Shown one piece after another: positions 48,301-59,574 of a stretch of 64,000 nucleotides of DNA. Origin of the DNA: Lytechinus variegatus (lineage: Eukaryota > Echinodermata > Echinoidea > Temnopleuroida > Toxopneustidae). The stretch's first letter is position 1; every line of letters starts with the position of its first letter. A program made the position numbers and the translations under genes. Below the pieces are notes generated by a model that saw only the letters and a program-made list of their open reading frames with translations, was not told the DNA's origin and made no database searches. Location of the stretch: assembly GCF_018143015.1 (NCBI RefSeq), contig NC_054740.1:39585180-39649179 (forward strand). Reading direction: 5' to 3'.

Positions 48301-51300
48301 CTCTTGTGTCATCTGATAAGTTTTCTTTGTAGTTATGGACATTTTATCAATAACTTTTGGGGAAGCCTTTCCTTCTGTACGATTAAATGGGAATTACGAA
48401 CTGTCCAAATGGTTATGGTGGTTGTTTAAACATCAATTAAACACCTTATTCAGCCTTAATACCAAAGGCTACAGTAATATTCATGAACATGATCATCTTA
48501 AATCATTACGATTCCACAAAGATAACTTTCAGGCATGGTTAAATCGTAAAACTGCTAAAGAGGTTTCTGTTACCATCAATGCAGTTTCACTGTCGCCTGA
48601 TCTCTCATATGCTTGACCTAATCTGTAGCTAGCCTCTCCTTCTTTTCGCCCATCTTTACCTGAAAAAAACAACAAACAAATACAGATTCCACATAAAATT
48701 CATGAACAGACAAGTTAAATGGTACAGATTAGATGAGAAAGTGACTCTTTAAATACAAGGCAAAATTAATTGAAGTTACTGTACATCTATTCAGATAAAC
48801 TGAAGTAAAATCAACAAAAAATCAAGGAATTATAAGGACAAAATAAAATCAATCTATTCTACAACTTGCCAGGACTTAAGATTAAATATCATTCCAGAAT
48901 GACGGTTTACGACATATATTTGCTTAATTTCTTGTTCATGCCATTCTTGCTAATTTTGAAAAACAAATGCAAGAATCCATGGCATATTCCTCACAAAAAA
49001 AGCAACAAAACTGAATTTAAATATTACAACGATGCCAAATTAAATGTTCGGCTTCAACTTCAACTGCTCATTACGTGAATCAATTCATATTATTCTTGTT
49101 GAATAATGGACAAAATACCTGTATTACCAATTTTCATGCATCATATTTCATAAGCTGCAATGTAAAATTGTCTGTAAAGCTAAGATAGGGCTAGATAAAG
49201 GAGGGGAGGGGGTATGGGGGCCTTGCCCCTCTCTGCTCCCCTCTCAAGATTATATTTCACTATTTCGTAATTTTGCCACAAGTCATTTTTGGGGTTGCCA
49301 ATTGCATTTATGGTGTTACCTTTGACCTTCTTCCTCCTTCATTAGATGGGAGGGGGAAGGGATCAAAAATATTTTGTAAATCGCCCGCCCCCATATTAAT
49401 TTGGCCATATTAGAAAGTTTCTTACTTTCTTTGGCCATTTGATGTGCCTTGGTGAGATAGCCGATGGCTTCTTTGTGATCAGTGTTGTACTGACTCTGGA
49501 AGGTCTGTGCCGTGGCGGTGTAAAGGCGTCTCAGGTGCTCGCAAGCCTCAGAATGAAGTGACAGATTCTCCTTAGTCAGCCAGTCTTTGGATGACGTTAA
49601 TGTGTAGAAAGCCTCAAAGTGATCAGCAGCCAGTGAGAACTCCCCTAAAAAAAATGATTTCAAAACAAGAGATATAATACAGCGCATCTCAGAAAGAAAA
49701 AAATACCAAAGAATGATTTCATCCCAACTTAATAGCAAAGATTCACACCTGATATGCAACAGTGACAAGTATTTATAAAACTATAAAGGTTCAGAATCAT
49801 TAACTTGAGATCCTAAAAGTGATCAGAAGTGAGTGAGAACTAACATAACCAAGATTTCAAGACCAAAGAAAAATACAGCACATCTCAAAAATGCCCAATA
49901 ATCATCCTTGGGGTAATGTTGCAAGAAAATATTTGCATTCAATTATATTTTTTTCTTTGCATTGATTTAAAAATTTAGCTGTAGCAAATCACTTTACACG
50001 CCTTAGTGACAGATGCAGATAAGAAGCTATGACGTGCAAATTTGGAAATACATGTAATTGCAAGACATATAGTTATAACAATAGTCAGTAAAAATCATAG
50101 ACTCTTTGCTAGATGAAATGTATACCTGACCATGTACTACTCAGCTTAATACTTATTCACATTTTTTAACCACTGCTGGTAACTGATTACCAGTACATGT
50201 TGTATTCTACTCCAAATCAAGTCTGGTGGCCAATCTTGTTAGATCGAGGGCCCGTTTCATAAAGAGTCAAAGCTATTGTAGAGTTGCCATTATGGCAACT
50301 ACCATGGTAACAGGGTTCAGCAGCCACTCACAATAAAAAATTCCCTGAAAGTTGTAATGATGGCAAAATTAGTAGTAAATCTTTATGAAATGGGCCCTAG
50401 ACATTCAACTGTCTAATATTTGATAGAAAAGGATCTCCAACTCACCTCTCCTTTCAAAGCCGAGACCAATGTTACAGTGTGCCTCAGCCTCTTTCCTGTC
50501 TCCTCCTTCAACGACCCTCGTGGCCGTCTCCAGACAAGATTGAAAGAAATGATCAGCTAGCCATAAGTCGTTTTCGTCCAAGAAATACTTGGCGAGCCTT
50601 TCCCGCTCTGCATACACTTTGTTCATGTCATCTGCAGCAAATGAAAAGAGGTAAATGGAATAATAGCAATTAAAATGTTGTTGAAGTACATGTACAAAGC
50701 TGAAGTACAAAGTACTAACTCAATTTATTCTACAGAACCGACAGGAAATGGTCAGACCATTAGTTAACCAGTTTTACTCTTTTTTAATGGTACAACCTAA
50801 AATTTGTTAAATCCAATTATCCAAAATTAAAAATGAAAATAAATATTGAAATACATGCACATGTAGATCTATCTGGGGGAGAGGGAGGGGGTATACAATG
50901 TCAAAAAAGACTACCTTGTCTTAGGGCAAGCTCAGCCTCTGTGAGATGTTGTTTCATCTGCCTCAGTTTCTCGTGCTGGTCTGCAAGCAGGGATCGATCT
51001 TGCAGCAGAGAGTCGGCCCCTGCATCATCGACTATTTTCTGCTGGTGCTTCACGAGGGCAAAGATCTCTGAGAAGGAGCGGTGAAAGCCCTCCTGAAGAA
51101 CCTCCAGGCATAGGTTGTGGAAGAAGGTATTGCGGTATCTAAAGGACAGAGAACATATATGTGACAGATGCTATTGCGATTGTAAAGCCTTGGGGAAAAA
51201 AATATTTATACGAGTAGATACATATTGAAGAGCTTTCCTATAATAGCTAGGGGCAGATCCATGATTTGCAAGAAGAGGGAGAGGGAACATAAAAAAAGGG

Positions 51301-51875
51301 TTGAAAGCAACTATTATTGGAAGCTCTTCAATGTAAAAAAAACAATCAGATAAGCTAAATCAAAAGAGACCCCCTTTGCAACCCTATTAACCCAGGACTC
51401 TGAATACTATTACTAATGACAGATTTAAATTTTTAATAATAATGAAAATCTAAATGGTATGAGTGATTTAAATTTTTCATGCAAATTTGAAAGGCATGTT
51501 TCAGCAAGACAAATTTGCCTTTGGTTCATAACTTGTGAAGTTAAAAACCCAACACCATTATTTTGCCTCACAAATTGCAAGATTTTGGTGTGTGAGGTCT
51601 TAATCAGCCAGCTGCAGTCTTCAGTTTCATTAATGCCGAAATACTTACTTCTGGGTCTCGATTTTGCTCATCTGTGGACTTCGACTTTTACCAGATCCGT
51701 TCTTTAACGAGTGCTGTCTATCTCTTCTACCTTGCATTCTGTATTTTGGCTTGGTATACTGCTCCGCCGGTCTCATCTTGTTGGGTGGACTGGGAACCCT
51801 GTGCTGCATGACCGGTTCTAGGATAGGGGAATGCCCCCTCGTGTTGTGAATGGCTGGCAGAGGAGCAGCCATCAT
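45353..51875 (-). CDS. TTC29: TTC29: tetratricopeptide-repeat protein of motile cilia/flagella
   Basis: Exons in transcription order: 51649-51875, 50915-51138, 50446-50631, 49426-49644, 48574-48659, 48038-48129, 47059-47182, 46123-46357 and a tentative last exon 45353-45366. Phases agree throughout, giving about 468 aa (human about 475). Hallmarks: YRNTFFHNLCLEVLQEGFHRSFSE near residue 76 (given in part: LEVLQEGFHRSF), GGDRKEAEAHCNIGLGFE, EASYRLGQAYER, ACEAIAKSYER, GEYEKASHYFGKAY and AQLMNWKDVRND, a series of TPR helical pairs in TTC29 order. The start Met is preceded by an in-frame stop; the N-terminal 70 residues are basic and probably disordered. In mammals TTC29 is needed for sperm flagellar structure and transport of axonemal parts. 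The last exon adds only EGSH before a stop and rests on a strong acceptor alone. Confidence 0.9.
47459..47865 (-). mobile_element. Uninterrupted 407-bp TTAA MITE in a TTC29 intron
   Basis: TTAAAGGTAAATGCTAG at one end and GGAATATTGCTTTAA at the other. It is the full-length relative of the split copy at 17144-22029 and shows that copy's empty site (ACTAGCATTTACC on the other strand). It lies between TTC29 exons 6 and 7. Confidence 0.85.
50247..50398. mobile_element. Short MITE, 152 bp, in a TTC29 intron
   Basis: The ends are AGGGCCCGTTTCATAAAGA and the mirrored TCTTTATGAAATGGGCCCT. The interior includes TTGCCATTATGGCAAC. Degraded relatives start near 41955 and 42483 (CCTGTTTCATAA). No clear target duplication. 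Confidence 0.8.
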
Positions 51876-51930
51876 CGTGCTCCCTCTCTATCTTTTTATC
51901 TAATAGCTTAAGGAATGCCTCGTCAATAAG
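51876..51930 (-). other. TTC29 5'-UTR part of exon, with overlapping second frame
   Basis: A strong acceptor (TTTTCTTTGGCAG) at 51931-51932 implies a 5' exon further upstream. From 51930 a second frame (LIDEAFLKLLDKKIERE...) stays open for 67 codons across the TTC29 start and then stops. I do not recognise it; it may be chance or an upstream frame. Confidence 0.5.
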
Positions 51931-53400
51931 CTGCCAAAGAAAATTTCAAAAAGTAGTATCAAGGTTAGGCACAATAAAAATGTATTTAAAAAAAAAATTA
52001 TATTAAAGATAATCACAACTCCAGTAATACCACAAAATTTTGTATATCAATGCTCCTATCAGATATGGACCAATATTATGCTGTTGCCACCTTGGACTTG
52101 GCAATCACTTGTACTGTAGTTTACAAAAAAAATAATAATAATAAAACAAATCATTACTAATATTATTGCAATGTAAATTTATAGAATTTTGAAGTCAATG
52201 GGATAAACAGACAGGAAAAAGATCAATCAATTTTGTAAATTCACAGTTTATCCTCAAATTTTATTTCACAGGGTTTCAATTTCGAATTATTATTAAATAC
52301 AGAGACATTTTTCTTCAAATCAAATTTTTGAATTTCGATAAAAACAGCATGATATTCTCCTCTGAAATATAGCCAAGGGTCGCTAAGTCACTGCCGAAGT
52401 CCGAGGCACCCAGGTCAGGGTTACAACTGCTCTTGCATAGTCTCACAAGTTATAGAAGTTAAAGTGATTTTCACGGCGAGTCTGCAAGACACTTTTATCA
52501 TTTGACTTTAAAAAGTGCAAAAAACAGCATGAGAATGTTCTTGGGCAAATGATTTTATGAAAAAAATATGAAAAAAAACCAACATTTCGTCGGGAGAATA
52601 TCATACCTGTAAAATTCAATTGAATAAATCTGAATTCATTTTCTGATTCTGTTCAATCATGATTTGATAACCTGATCAATGAATTAAAATTCTAGATCTC
52701 TAGGATATCAAAAGATTTTGGTATGTTTGAGTAGTAGATATAGTTCCCTATCCCTTTCTAATTCTATTTTTTATTTTATTTAAATGTAAGGAAAGTTATG
52801 GCTAAGGTCCAACTCCAAGACCAAATTGCCTAACTTCCAATCCAAGACAAGTTCCAGTCAGGAACTGCACTAAAAATAAAATAAGCCCCAAGGCCCAAAT
52901 CTGCACACACAAAAAATCTAAATCTCTGCACACACATTGTCACCATCGATCTAAAGTCAACAGAATAATTACATAGGCCTAGTGAATTCTTAATAATACA
53001 TGTAGCTGATAGCAACATAACATTTTGATTATGATAACAGAAAACAAGCCAAAAAGAAAAGATTCACATTTTCCAAGCACGGGAGGCTCGGAGCGAAGCG
53101 GAGCTTCATGACTCACGGCCACGGGCCGCGCCCGCCAAGCTTTGGGAGAGTTTTGGACCGATTTCTGACCAGCCCCTGCGATTTCTCTCGGTCCTCCTCG
53201 GACTTTGCAACCAATTTTGGATATTAATTGTGAATATTCAACTTCATAACATACTTTTATACTACATCCTTATGCCTCATAGAATGTAATTCAAACTTAT
53301 GATGATGATAATTCGATTAGAATGCGAAAAAAAATATGAAAAAATGGCTAACGGAGTTTTATTCAATTCACTCACCGGTGAAGTCGGCGGTTCGTAGCTA
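51931..53400. other. Probable 5'-UTR intron of TTC29
   Basis: AT-rich apart from a G+C-rich patch at 53085-53215 (CGGAGCGAAGCGGAGC). No frame is recognised. Assignment as an intron depends on the proposed donor at 53375 and acceptor at 51931. Confidence 0.4.
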
Positions 53401-53414
53401 GTTGTTATGGAAAC
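53401..53414 (-). promoter_or_regulatory. RFX X-box upstream of TTC29
   Basis: The minus strand reads GTTTCCATAACAAC, a full match to the X-box pattern GTHNYYATRRNAAC bound by RFX factors at ciliary genes. It lies 1.5 kb from the TTC29 start codon. A possible short 5'-UTR exon ends at a GTGAGT donor at 53375. The motif fits the ciliary role of the gene. Confidence 0.6.
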
Positions 53415-54069
53415 TTAGCGGATGTGCTCAAACGTAGAGGGCGTGGCGTCAATTAGCTCTTGGCAAGTGTGAGATCGAGATCGGAGCTCGGACAATTTCC
53501 ACTTTAATGCCCCAAAATGCCAAGCAAAATACAAAAAAACGTGTGACTTTTTTAATAAATAAAAATAAAGGTTGTGATTGTGAACCCTAGATGAAATATT
53601 TGGGGGCATATATACACATCTAATAATTTCCCGCATGGCACCTTCCCTTGTTACAGACCCTCAGCTCATCAAAATATCCATATAGCTGATAATGATATTT
53701 TTGACGTTTTTTTTTCTTTTTCTTTTTTTTTTCTCGGTACGGGGTCGAAACTCGACTGAAGCGGTGGTAGATGTATTTTTATCAATTATACTAATAAAAA
53801 ATTTCCAAAATTCCAAAGCTTTTGACCAAATACTTCTTGAGGGTACTTATTGCGAGGGTGGATCCATTCATGAATGTCACCGTACGCAGAAATTTTTCGC
53901 TGGGGCACGTATACGCGTAAACTTTTTCAAAAAAAAAACACACAAAACAAAATTAATCGAACGCTCTCCCTTTCGCCCAGTTATTTTCTTTTCTTCATTT
54001 TACAAGTCATTTCTTATAATCTTTATCCCCGCTTCTTAGTCCATATCCCTTTCCTCCACGTCTCCTTCG
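53415..54069. other. Intergenic stretch without a recognised gene
   Basis: AT-rich with T-tracts near 53705-53735. The Phe/Lys-rich frames here are composition artefacts. Confidence 0.5.
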
Positions 54070-54322
54070 GTAGCGTACCTAGGATTTCAGGGGGGGGGCG
54101 GGGGGCAAAATCTTCCGCAAAAAAATTGACGAGAAAAAAAGGTCTTCAACCACAACAACCACAAATAAAGGATTTCGTGCCAAAAAAATTGACAAGCCAA
54201 AAAAAAAAAGGTCTTCAACTGCTCGTCAGGGTGGGGGGGGGTAGGGATAGGTCCCTTGCATGGGTTGTGACTCGTCAGGGGGGTGCATTCTGCCCCCTGC
54301 CCCCCCCCCGTAGGTACGCTAG
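54070..54322. mobile_element. G-tract MITE, ~253 bp
   Basis: Inverted ends GTAGCGTACCTA and TAGGTACGCTA enclose G-runs, AAAAAATTGACAAG and GGTCTTCAAC blocks. The same family is seen in part at 29798-30020. The frames across it are artefacts. Confidence 0.8.
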
Positions 54323-55619
54323 TGTCTTCGTTGTTTTATTTTCTTGTTCCCGTGTCTTTTTAGGAGAGTTATAAGTGAGCTGGTGCAGCCATCAGGGCGC
54401 CATTTCAAAATGGTCCTAATTTTCTTCACTTCTTCATTTTTCTTGAGAATTCTCAACCCCAACAAATTAATTCCTCTTTCACCTCTCTATCTTTTCTTCC
54501 CCTTTTCTTTTTTATTTATTTGGGTGGGGGGGGGGGAGTCGGGGAGATACCTCGGCATGGAAGAGTATAAAATGGGCATTTATTTACAGGACTGGTGATA
54601 ACTTTCAGTTTTTTCTTGCTTTCTTTGCTTGTCAATTTCGTTTGAGATTATATAAATTTTTTATATAAATAAGAAATGCAATTGAGGAATGGTACAAAAC
54701 CATTATACCATTGTACAATATTGAAACCTATTAAAAATTTATGGGCGTTTTTTGTAATAAAGCCAAGAAAATACCCCCAGGCCATGCATATGGGGGAGGG
54801 GTAGGTTTAGTGTTTAATAGTGTTTATTAAGGGGGTTCGGGTAATGGTTAGGTATAGATACACTTTTCGCTAGTGGTGGATCCTACTACTCTTCAATAAA
54901 AGCTTTGAATACTAATATGGAGAAAATACTCTTTCATTATCGAAGTTTATATTTTACACGGGAGTTTACAAATCATTGCTATCGATCGGATGGGTAAAAA
55001 AACGAATTTAATTGCCAAATCAAGGTTTCATTATAGGGAAGCCCTGAAGTTGAAAAGAGATTTCACCGTGATCCATGCAGCAGTACGCCCATAGGAGTAT
55101 CCCTATCAAAACTTTATTCTACTCCTGAATCAATTATCTGACTGAATTTATCTTTTTATTCTATTGTCCATTACCCCCTCTCTCTTCTTTTCAGTGCATT
55201 TTCAGTCCATCTCTGGAACTCTCGCCTGAACTAAATAATCTGTGAAGAAATAGCGTTTATCTGATGATTAGCTATATACCGACACCACAGAGTGATCAGC
55301 ATTTTACAAATTACAAAAAATGAAATTTATTATACCAAAATCTGCTATGATAACTTTATAATAGTCTTGTTTTGCCACATCTTATGTATTTTAATGTCAT
55401 ATGGGTAATACATTTCAGTCACATTTGATTAAGTTAGTTATTGCTCAGAAAAAAAGTGGAAAGAATATAATGCTCCATTCAATTATCATACCAATGAACC
55501 GTTTTCAAAACTAAAAATCTTAATGATAAATGATTTGATAGATATGAATGTTGCTATTCTTTTGTTCAACTATATATAGAATGAATATATTTCCAGAATT
55601 TTGTAATAATATCTTTAAA
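54323..55619. other. Intergenic stretch without a recognised gene
   Basis: Contains a G10-plus tract near 54524-54537 and otherwise unremarkable AT-rich DNA. The upstream part of the LINE relic below may extend into it but cannot be followed. Confidence 0.5.
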
Positions 55620-55639
55620 AACAAATAACTCTCATCATG

Positions 55640-56115
55640 CATATCCAAGCCCGCACCAATACAGATTATCGTTCATTTAACACGTTAAACCACATCTCAA
55701 CAATTCTTACAATTCAATGGTCCAAAGATACGGAATAACTTATCACAAGATTTCAAAGAATGCTTAACATATAGATTTACAAGAAAACTACCATATAGGT
55801 GCCCCTTGTAATTTCAAAATAAATCAATGATTTTTTAATATTTTTGTTTAACTTTTTGTTGTTTTTTATTGTTTTATTGTCTTATAATGTTATATGTTTA
55901 TTGTCGTAAGATGTGCATACCATTTATTTCCTGTTTTATGTAATTATTTTCCATTGTATTATAATGCTTGTTTTAGATCACTGGTGATAAAGCTCTTTAC
56001 TTCTTAAGGGATCCATGCACACCTTAATTATCAATTCCTAATTTTATTGTTCACATTAAATTGTAAATATATATTTTTGTTGTTTTTACATATGAAGGTG
56101 AAATTAATGAAATGA
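55640..56115 (+). mobile_element. 3' relic of a CR1/L2-type LINE
   Basis: A plus-strand frame just before 55809 reads FNGPKIRNNLSQDFKE then TYRFTRKLPYRCPL and a stop, the usual last residues of CR1/L2-clade reverse transcriptase proteins. An AT-rich 3'-UTR follows, ending in GGTGAAATTAATGAAATGAAG, given in part, like the short-repeat tails of these LINEs. The upstream open frame is decayed, so this is a dead 5'-truncated copy. Confidence 0.7.
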
Positions 56116-56394
56116 AGTGAATGGATGAAGTTTGAAAAGGTCTGCTATATCCCAAATTTATGAGAATATAAGCCATACGTACGACTCATACCCCTTCCTC
56201 CCTGATAGACCACATTATATTGAGTAGTAGAGCATATTAGTGAAAGTGGTGTTGAAAATAGTTGAAATTTTTCCCGTTACAGAAAAGCTTGTTTTAGATG
56301 AACTAAATAATTTGAAAATATAAAAAAGTATACTGGTCTAGATATGGTACCTGCAAGATTTTTAAAAGATGGGGCAAGAAATAGGTGTAATCGG

Positions 56395-56620
56395 TGTAAA
56401 AATGGCAAAGGTAAAAGTGGCAAAGGTAAAAATGGCAAGGGTAAAAATGGCAGAGATAAAAATGGCAGAAGTAAAATGGCAGAGGTAACAATGGCAGAGG
56501 TAAAGATGGCAGGGGTAAAAATGGCAGGGGTAAAAATGGCAGAAGTAAAAATGGCAGAGGTAAAAATGGCAGAGATAAAAATGGCAGAGATAAAAATGGC
56601 AGAGGTAAAACTGGCAGAGT
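56395..56620 (+). repeat. 15-bp minisatellite (GTAAAAATGGCAGAG)n
   Basis: About 15 near-identical units. The Lys/Gly/Asn-rich and Leu/Pro-rich frames across it follow from the period being a multiple of three and are not genes. Confidence 0.9.
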
Positions 56621-57284
56621 GTTTATTATTTTTTCCTTGACTTACATGCACGACCTTCTCATGTCAATTTGATTTTCTAATTTTCAGAACACTTTCAATC
56701 CTAAATATTGTACTTAATTCATTGAAGGGGAAATTCACACTGACATTAAGTTTACTATGATATTGGCGAGGGTTTTAGGGAATCCATCAAAGATTAAAAA
56801 TCTACTGAAATTGTACGTTAATGGGGACGTCATTTGCAAGCAGTTTTCCGCATATAATATTGTAATTGAAAACATCAATGAAATGTCATTTTCTTTAAAA
56901 AAAATGAAATTGGTTTAATTGTACCTTAAGTATATGATACAAATAATTTTACATCCGCGCCTGAAAGATTTTTATTAGCAATTATGAACCACTGATTAAA
57001 AAATTTAAAAGTAGACATTTTGGTGCATAAAATACGGGGTAGATACCAGTATATGACGTCACAGATCAAAAACTCAAACTTCTAATAACTTTATTAATAT
57101 TTGATGGGTTTTCCGCAAACCTTCACCAATACATTTTTTCTGCTATTTTCAAAGTAAACCATTTGTCAGGGTGAATTTCCCCTTCAAAACATTTGATAGA
57201 ATGGTACCTAAGAAACACCTATATATAAATTTGAATTAAATCCCTGATTCGCTACACATAGTATGCTACACATAGTATGCAGCG

Positions 57285-57340
57285 CTTAGAAACATTAAGC
57301 GCTATATAAAAAACTGCATATTATTATTATTATTTCAAAA
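57285..57340 (+). repeat. SINE-like tail
   Basis: AGCGCTTAGAAACATTAAGC then CGCTATATAA and (ATT)n resembles the 3' ends of short dispersed repeats common in marine invertebrates. The rest of the element is not delimited. Confidence 0.4.
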
Positions 57341-57925
57341 TTCATGTGGTAACCGTTACCACAAGAAACTAGTTAAGGAACCTGATATCCATTTGGACTA
57401 GCTGCAATGAGGTATTACCCTAAAAAAATGAACATATATAGGTGCTATTATTATATCATTTACATTTAATATCAATATATATTCGGTTCCATGAAGATAT
57501 TGAAAAATGAAAAATTATTACAGAACGCTTTGTTTTTCTGTTATCCAAGTTATGTAAGTGCATGGTTCAAAGAAATCCCGAACTCGTCTATTTCAGGGTA
57601 GCCTGCTGCGCACATAGGTGTTAACATTACAATTCGTATATGTGATGAAGTGCTGTTCTACTCTACGAACTGGCCAATGCAAGATAAATCCTTTCATCAC
57701 TCAGTAATTAAAATTATTTTGTCATGACAATGGTTGAGGTTAATCATAGTTTTTATCAACGATTAAGTATAGACCTGAAGGAAAACAAAATTCCAAATAA
57801 TATCTAATCAGTTCATAATACTTATTTTGTCGATAGGAGTATATTCAAGGTCAATTTTTATGACTGATATTTACTGGAAAGGCTCTATCTTATCCTTGCT
57901 GATCTAGCATGTCATGATCTTTACC

Positions 57926-58032
57926 TCTGTCATTGTTACCTCTGCCATTATTACCTCTGCCATTTTTACCCCTGCCATTATTACCTCTGCCATTTTTACC
58001 TTTGCCATTATCACCTCTGCCATTTTTACCCG
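57926..58032 (-). repeat. Inverted copy of the 56395 minisatellite
   Basis: The plus strand reads (CTCTGCCATTTTTAC)n, about seven units, the reverse complement of the array 1.3 kb to the left. Transcription through both would give a long hairpin. Confidence 0.9.
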
Positions 58033-58610
58033 GCACCAATGTCATATATAGGGACTACTTTTTATTTCAATGGCATTTTGAAATGCTCTTCGTAATAAAG
58101 TTAAATCTATTCAAAATTTTATGAGTGCATTAAAGAAGCACCTAAAACTGGAATCTACTCGAGAACAGTATTACCAATAAAAAACACACATTTTTTACAG
58201 TTGTTTTATAGTATTGAAAATAATGGGTATGTTAAAATATAATCTTGTTTCATAAAACGTATTCATGATTAGGATCTTACAATCTTACCGACTCGATTAT
58301 AAAAATTAACGTGACTTCTTGTCCTAATAGACCACGCTTCCTTACAGCTATAATACCCCATCTATACTTCTCACAATTAAAACTCTCTTTCAATATAATC
58401 ATATCCACTTATAAAGCTATGCCTTCATACTTGCAACATTCAAGTATCTAATATCCTTGAAATCTCAGATTACAGACTTCAAATAGCCTCTATACCGCCT
58501 AAGATTCAGTCAAAATTACTTTGTACAGTGGTCGATTTCTGCATGAAATGAGATCCTCATGCATTCATTGCTTTGGTTTTGGTCCTCTAAAAACCAATCC
58601 AAACCAGAAC

Positions 58611-58893
58611 CATTGGCGGCGGAAGCCAAGAAAAAATTAGGGGGGGTCTACCTGAAATTTTGTGATGGACACATGTAAAAAAAAATTGACAACCCCAAAA
58701 AAAGAAAGAAAAAAGGTCATCGACCTAAATTTTAGGGGGGACAAGAGACATTTTAAGTGGGTCCACCAGAATTTAGGGGGGGGGACTCAGGAAACAAAAT
58801 TGACAAGCAAAAAAAAAGGTTATCAACTAGAAATTTAGGGTCCCCCCACCTCAAATTTAGGGGGGACCTGTCCCCCCGCTTCCGCCGCCTATG
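58611..58893. mobile_element. hAT-like non-autonomous element, 283 bp, with perfect target duplication
   Basis: The ends are CATTGGCGGCGGAAGC and, inverted, CATAGGCGGCGGAAGC. A perfect 8-bp duplication ACCAGAAC flanks it (58603-58610, 58894-58901). The interior alternates G-runs with AAAAATTGACAA blocks, resembling in style the elements at 54070 and 29798. Perfect flanks suggest a recent insertion. Confidence 0.9.
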
Positions 58894-58901
58894 ACCAGAA
58901 C

Positions 58902-59574
58902 TAAATCTGCGGCACTTCTATTACGGCACCAACCATCTATCTATTTGTGTTCTGAAGTCTCTGGATAAGAATAGCTATATCCGATCATCTAGCAAACCCT
59001 GCTTTATCCATGGACGAGGTGAAATCCTTTCAGGAATAGGAGACAAACCGTTTCATCTTCGGACTTTCCAGTTAAGTATGGAATCTCCAGGCTGCGGGGG
59101 GGGGGGTGAGAAATGAGAAGTCATTTGTTACATCTAGTTAACACTTCCAGTGTACCTCATATTCTCTTGTAAAATGTCTTCTTCCCATATGCCTATTATC
59201 GTGTACTGATTTAAAAAGCGAAGCACGGGGTGGGGGGGGGGGCTGAATATAAAAAAAATAAATGTACTGTAGTCACAAAAAGGTCAAGCAATGCTTTGCA
59301 GGATCATTTTCATATTTTAAAAATATTTCATTTATAATCTTCAAGTCAGTGAGCATCTATCCACATCCTTCAATGCCATGATTCCATTTACTCATATAAA
59401 TGTCCCCATATAGTGCATATAGGCTACAAGCTACACTGCCGTGTTCAAACCATTGTGAAAAATCATTGTTCCAAAAATAAGTATATCGGTGTAAACAATT
59501 GTATCAAAAATAAAGAAAGGAAAAATAAAAAGCAACCCTAAGTGGAAAATTGTAAAAGAATAAAAACTACTGAC
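58902..59574. other. Stretch 3' of the visible NLR exons
   Basis: No further exon could be supported; it may be intron or 3' flank. It includes G-tracts at 59097-59106 and 59230-59242. Confidence 0.4.

Noticed and set aside
56277-56651. Repetitive Leu/Pro-rich or Lys/Gly-rich proteins
   Set aside because: They arise from the 15-bp minisatellite; open frames occur in several registers.
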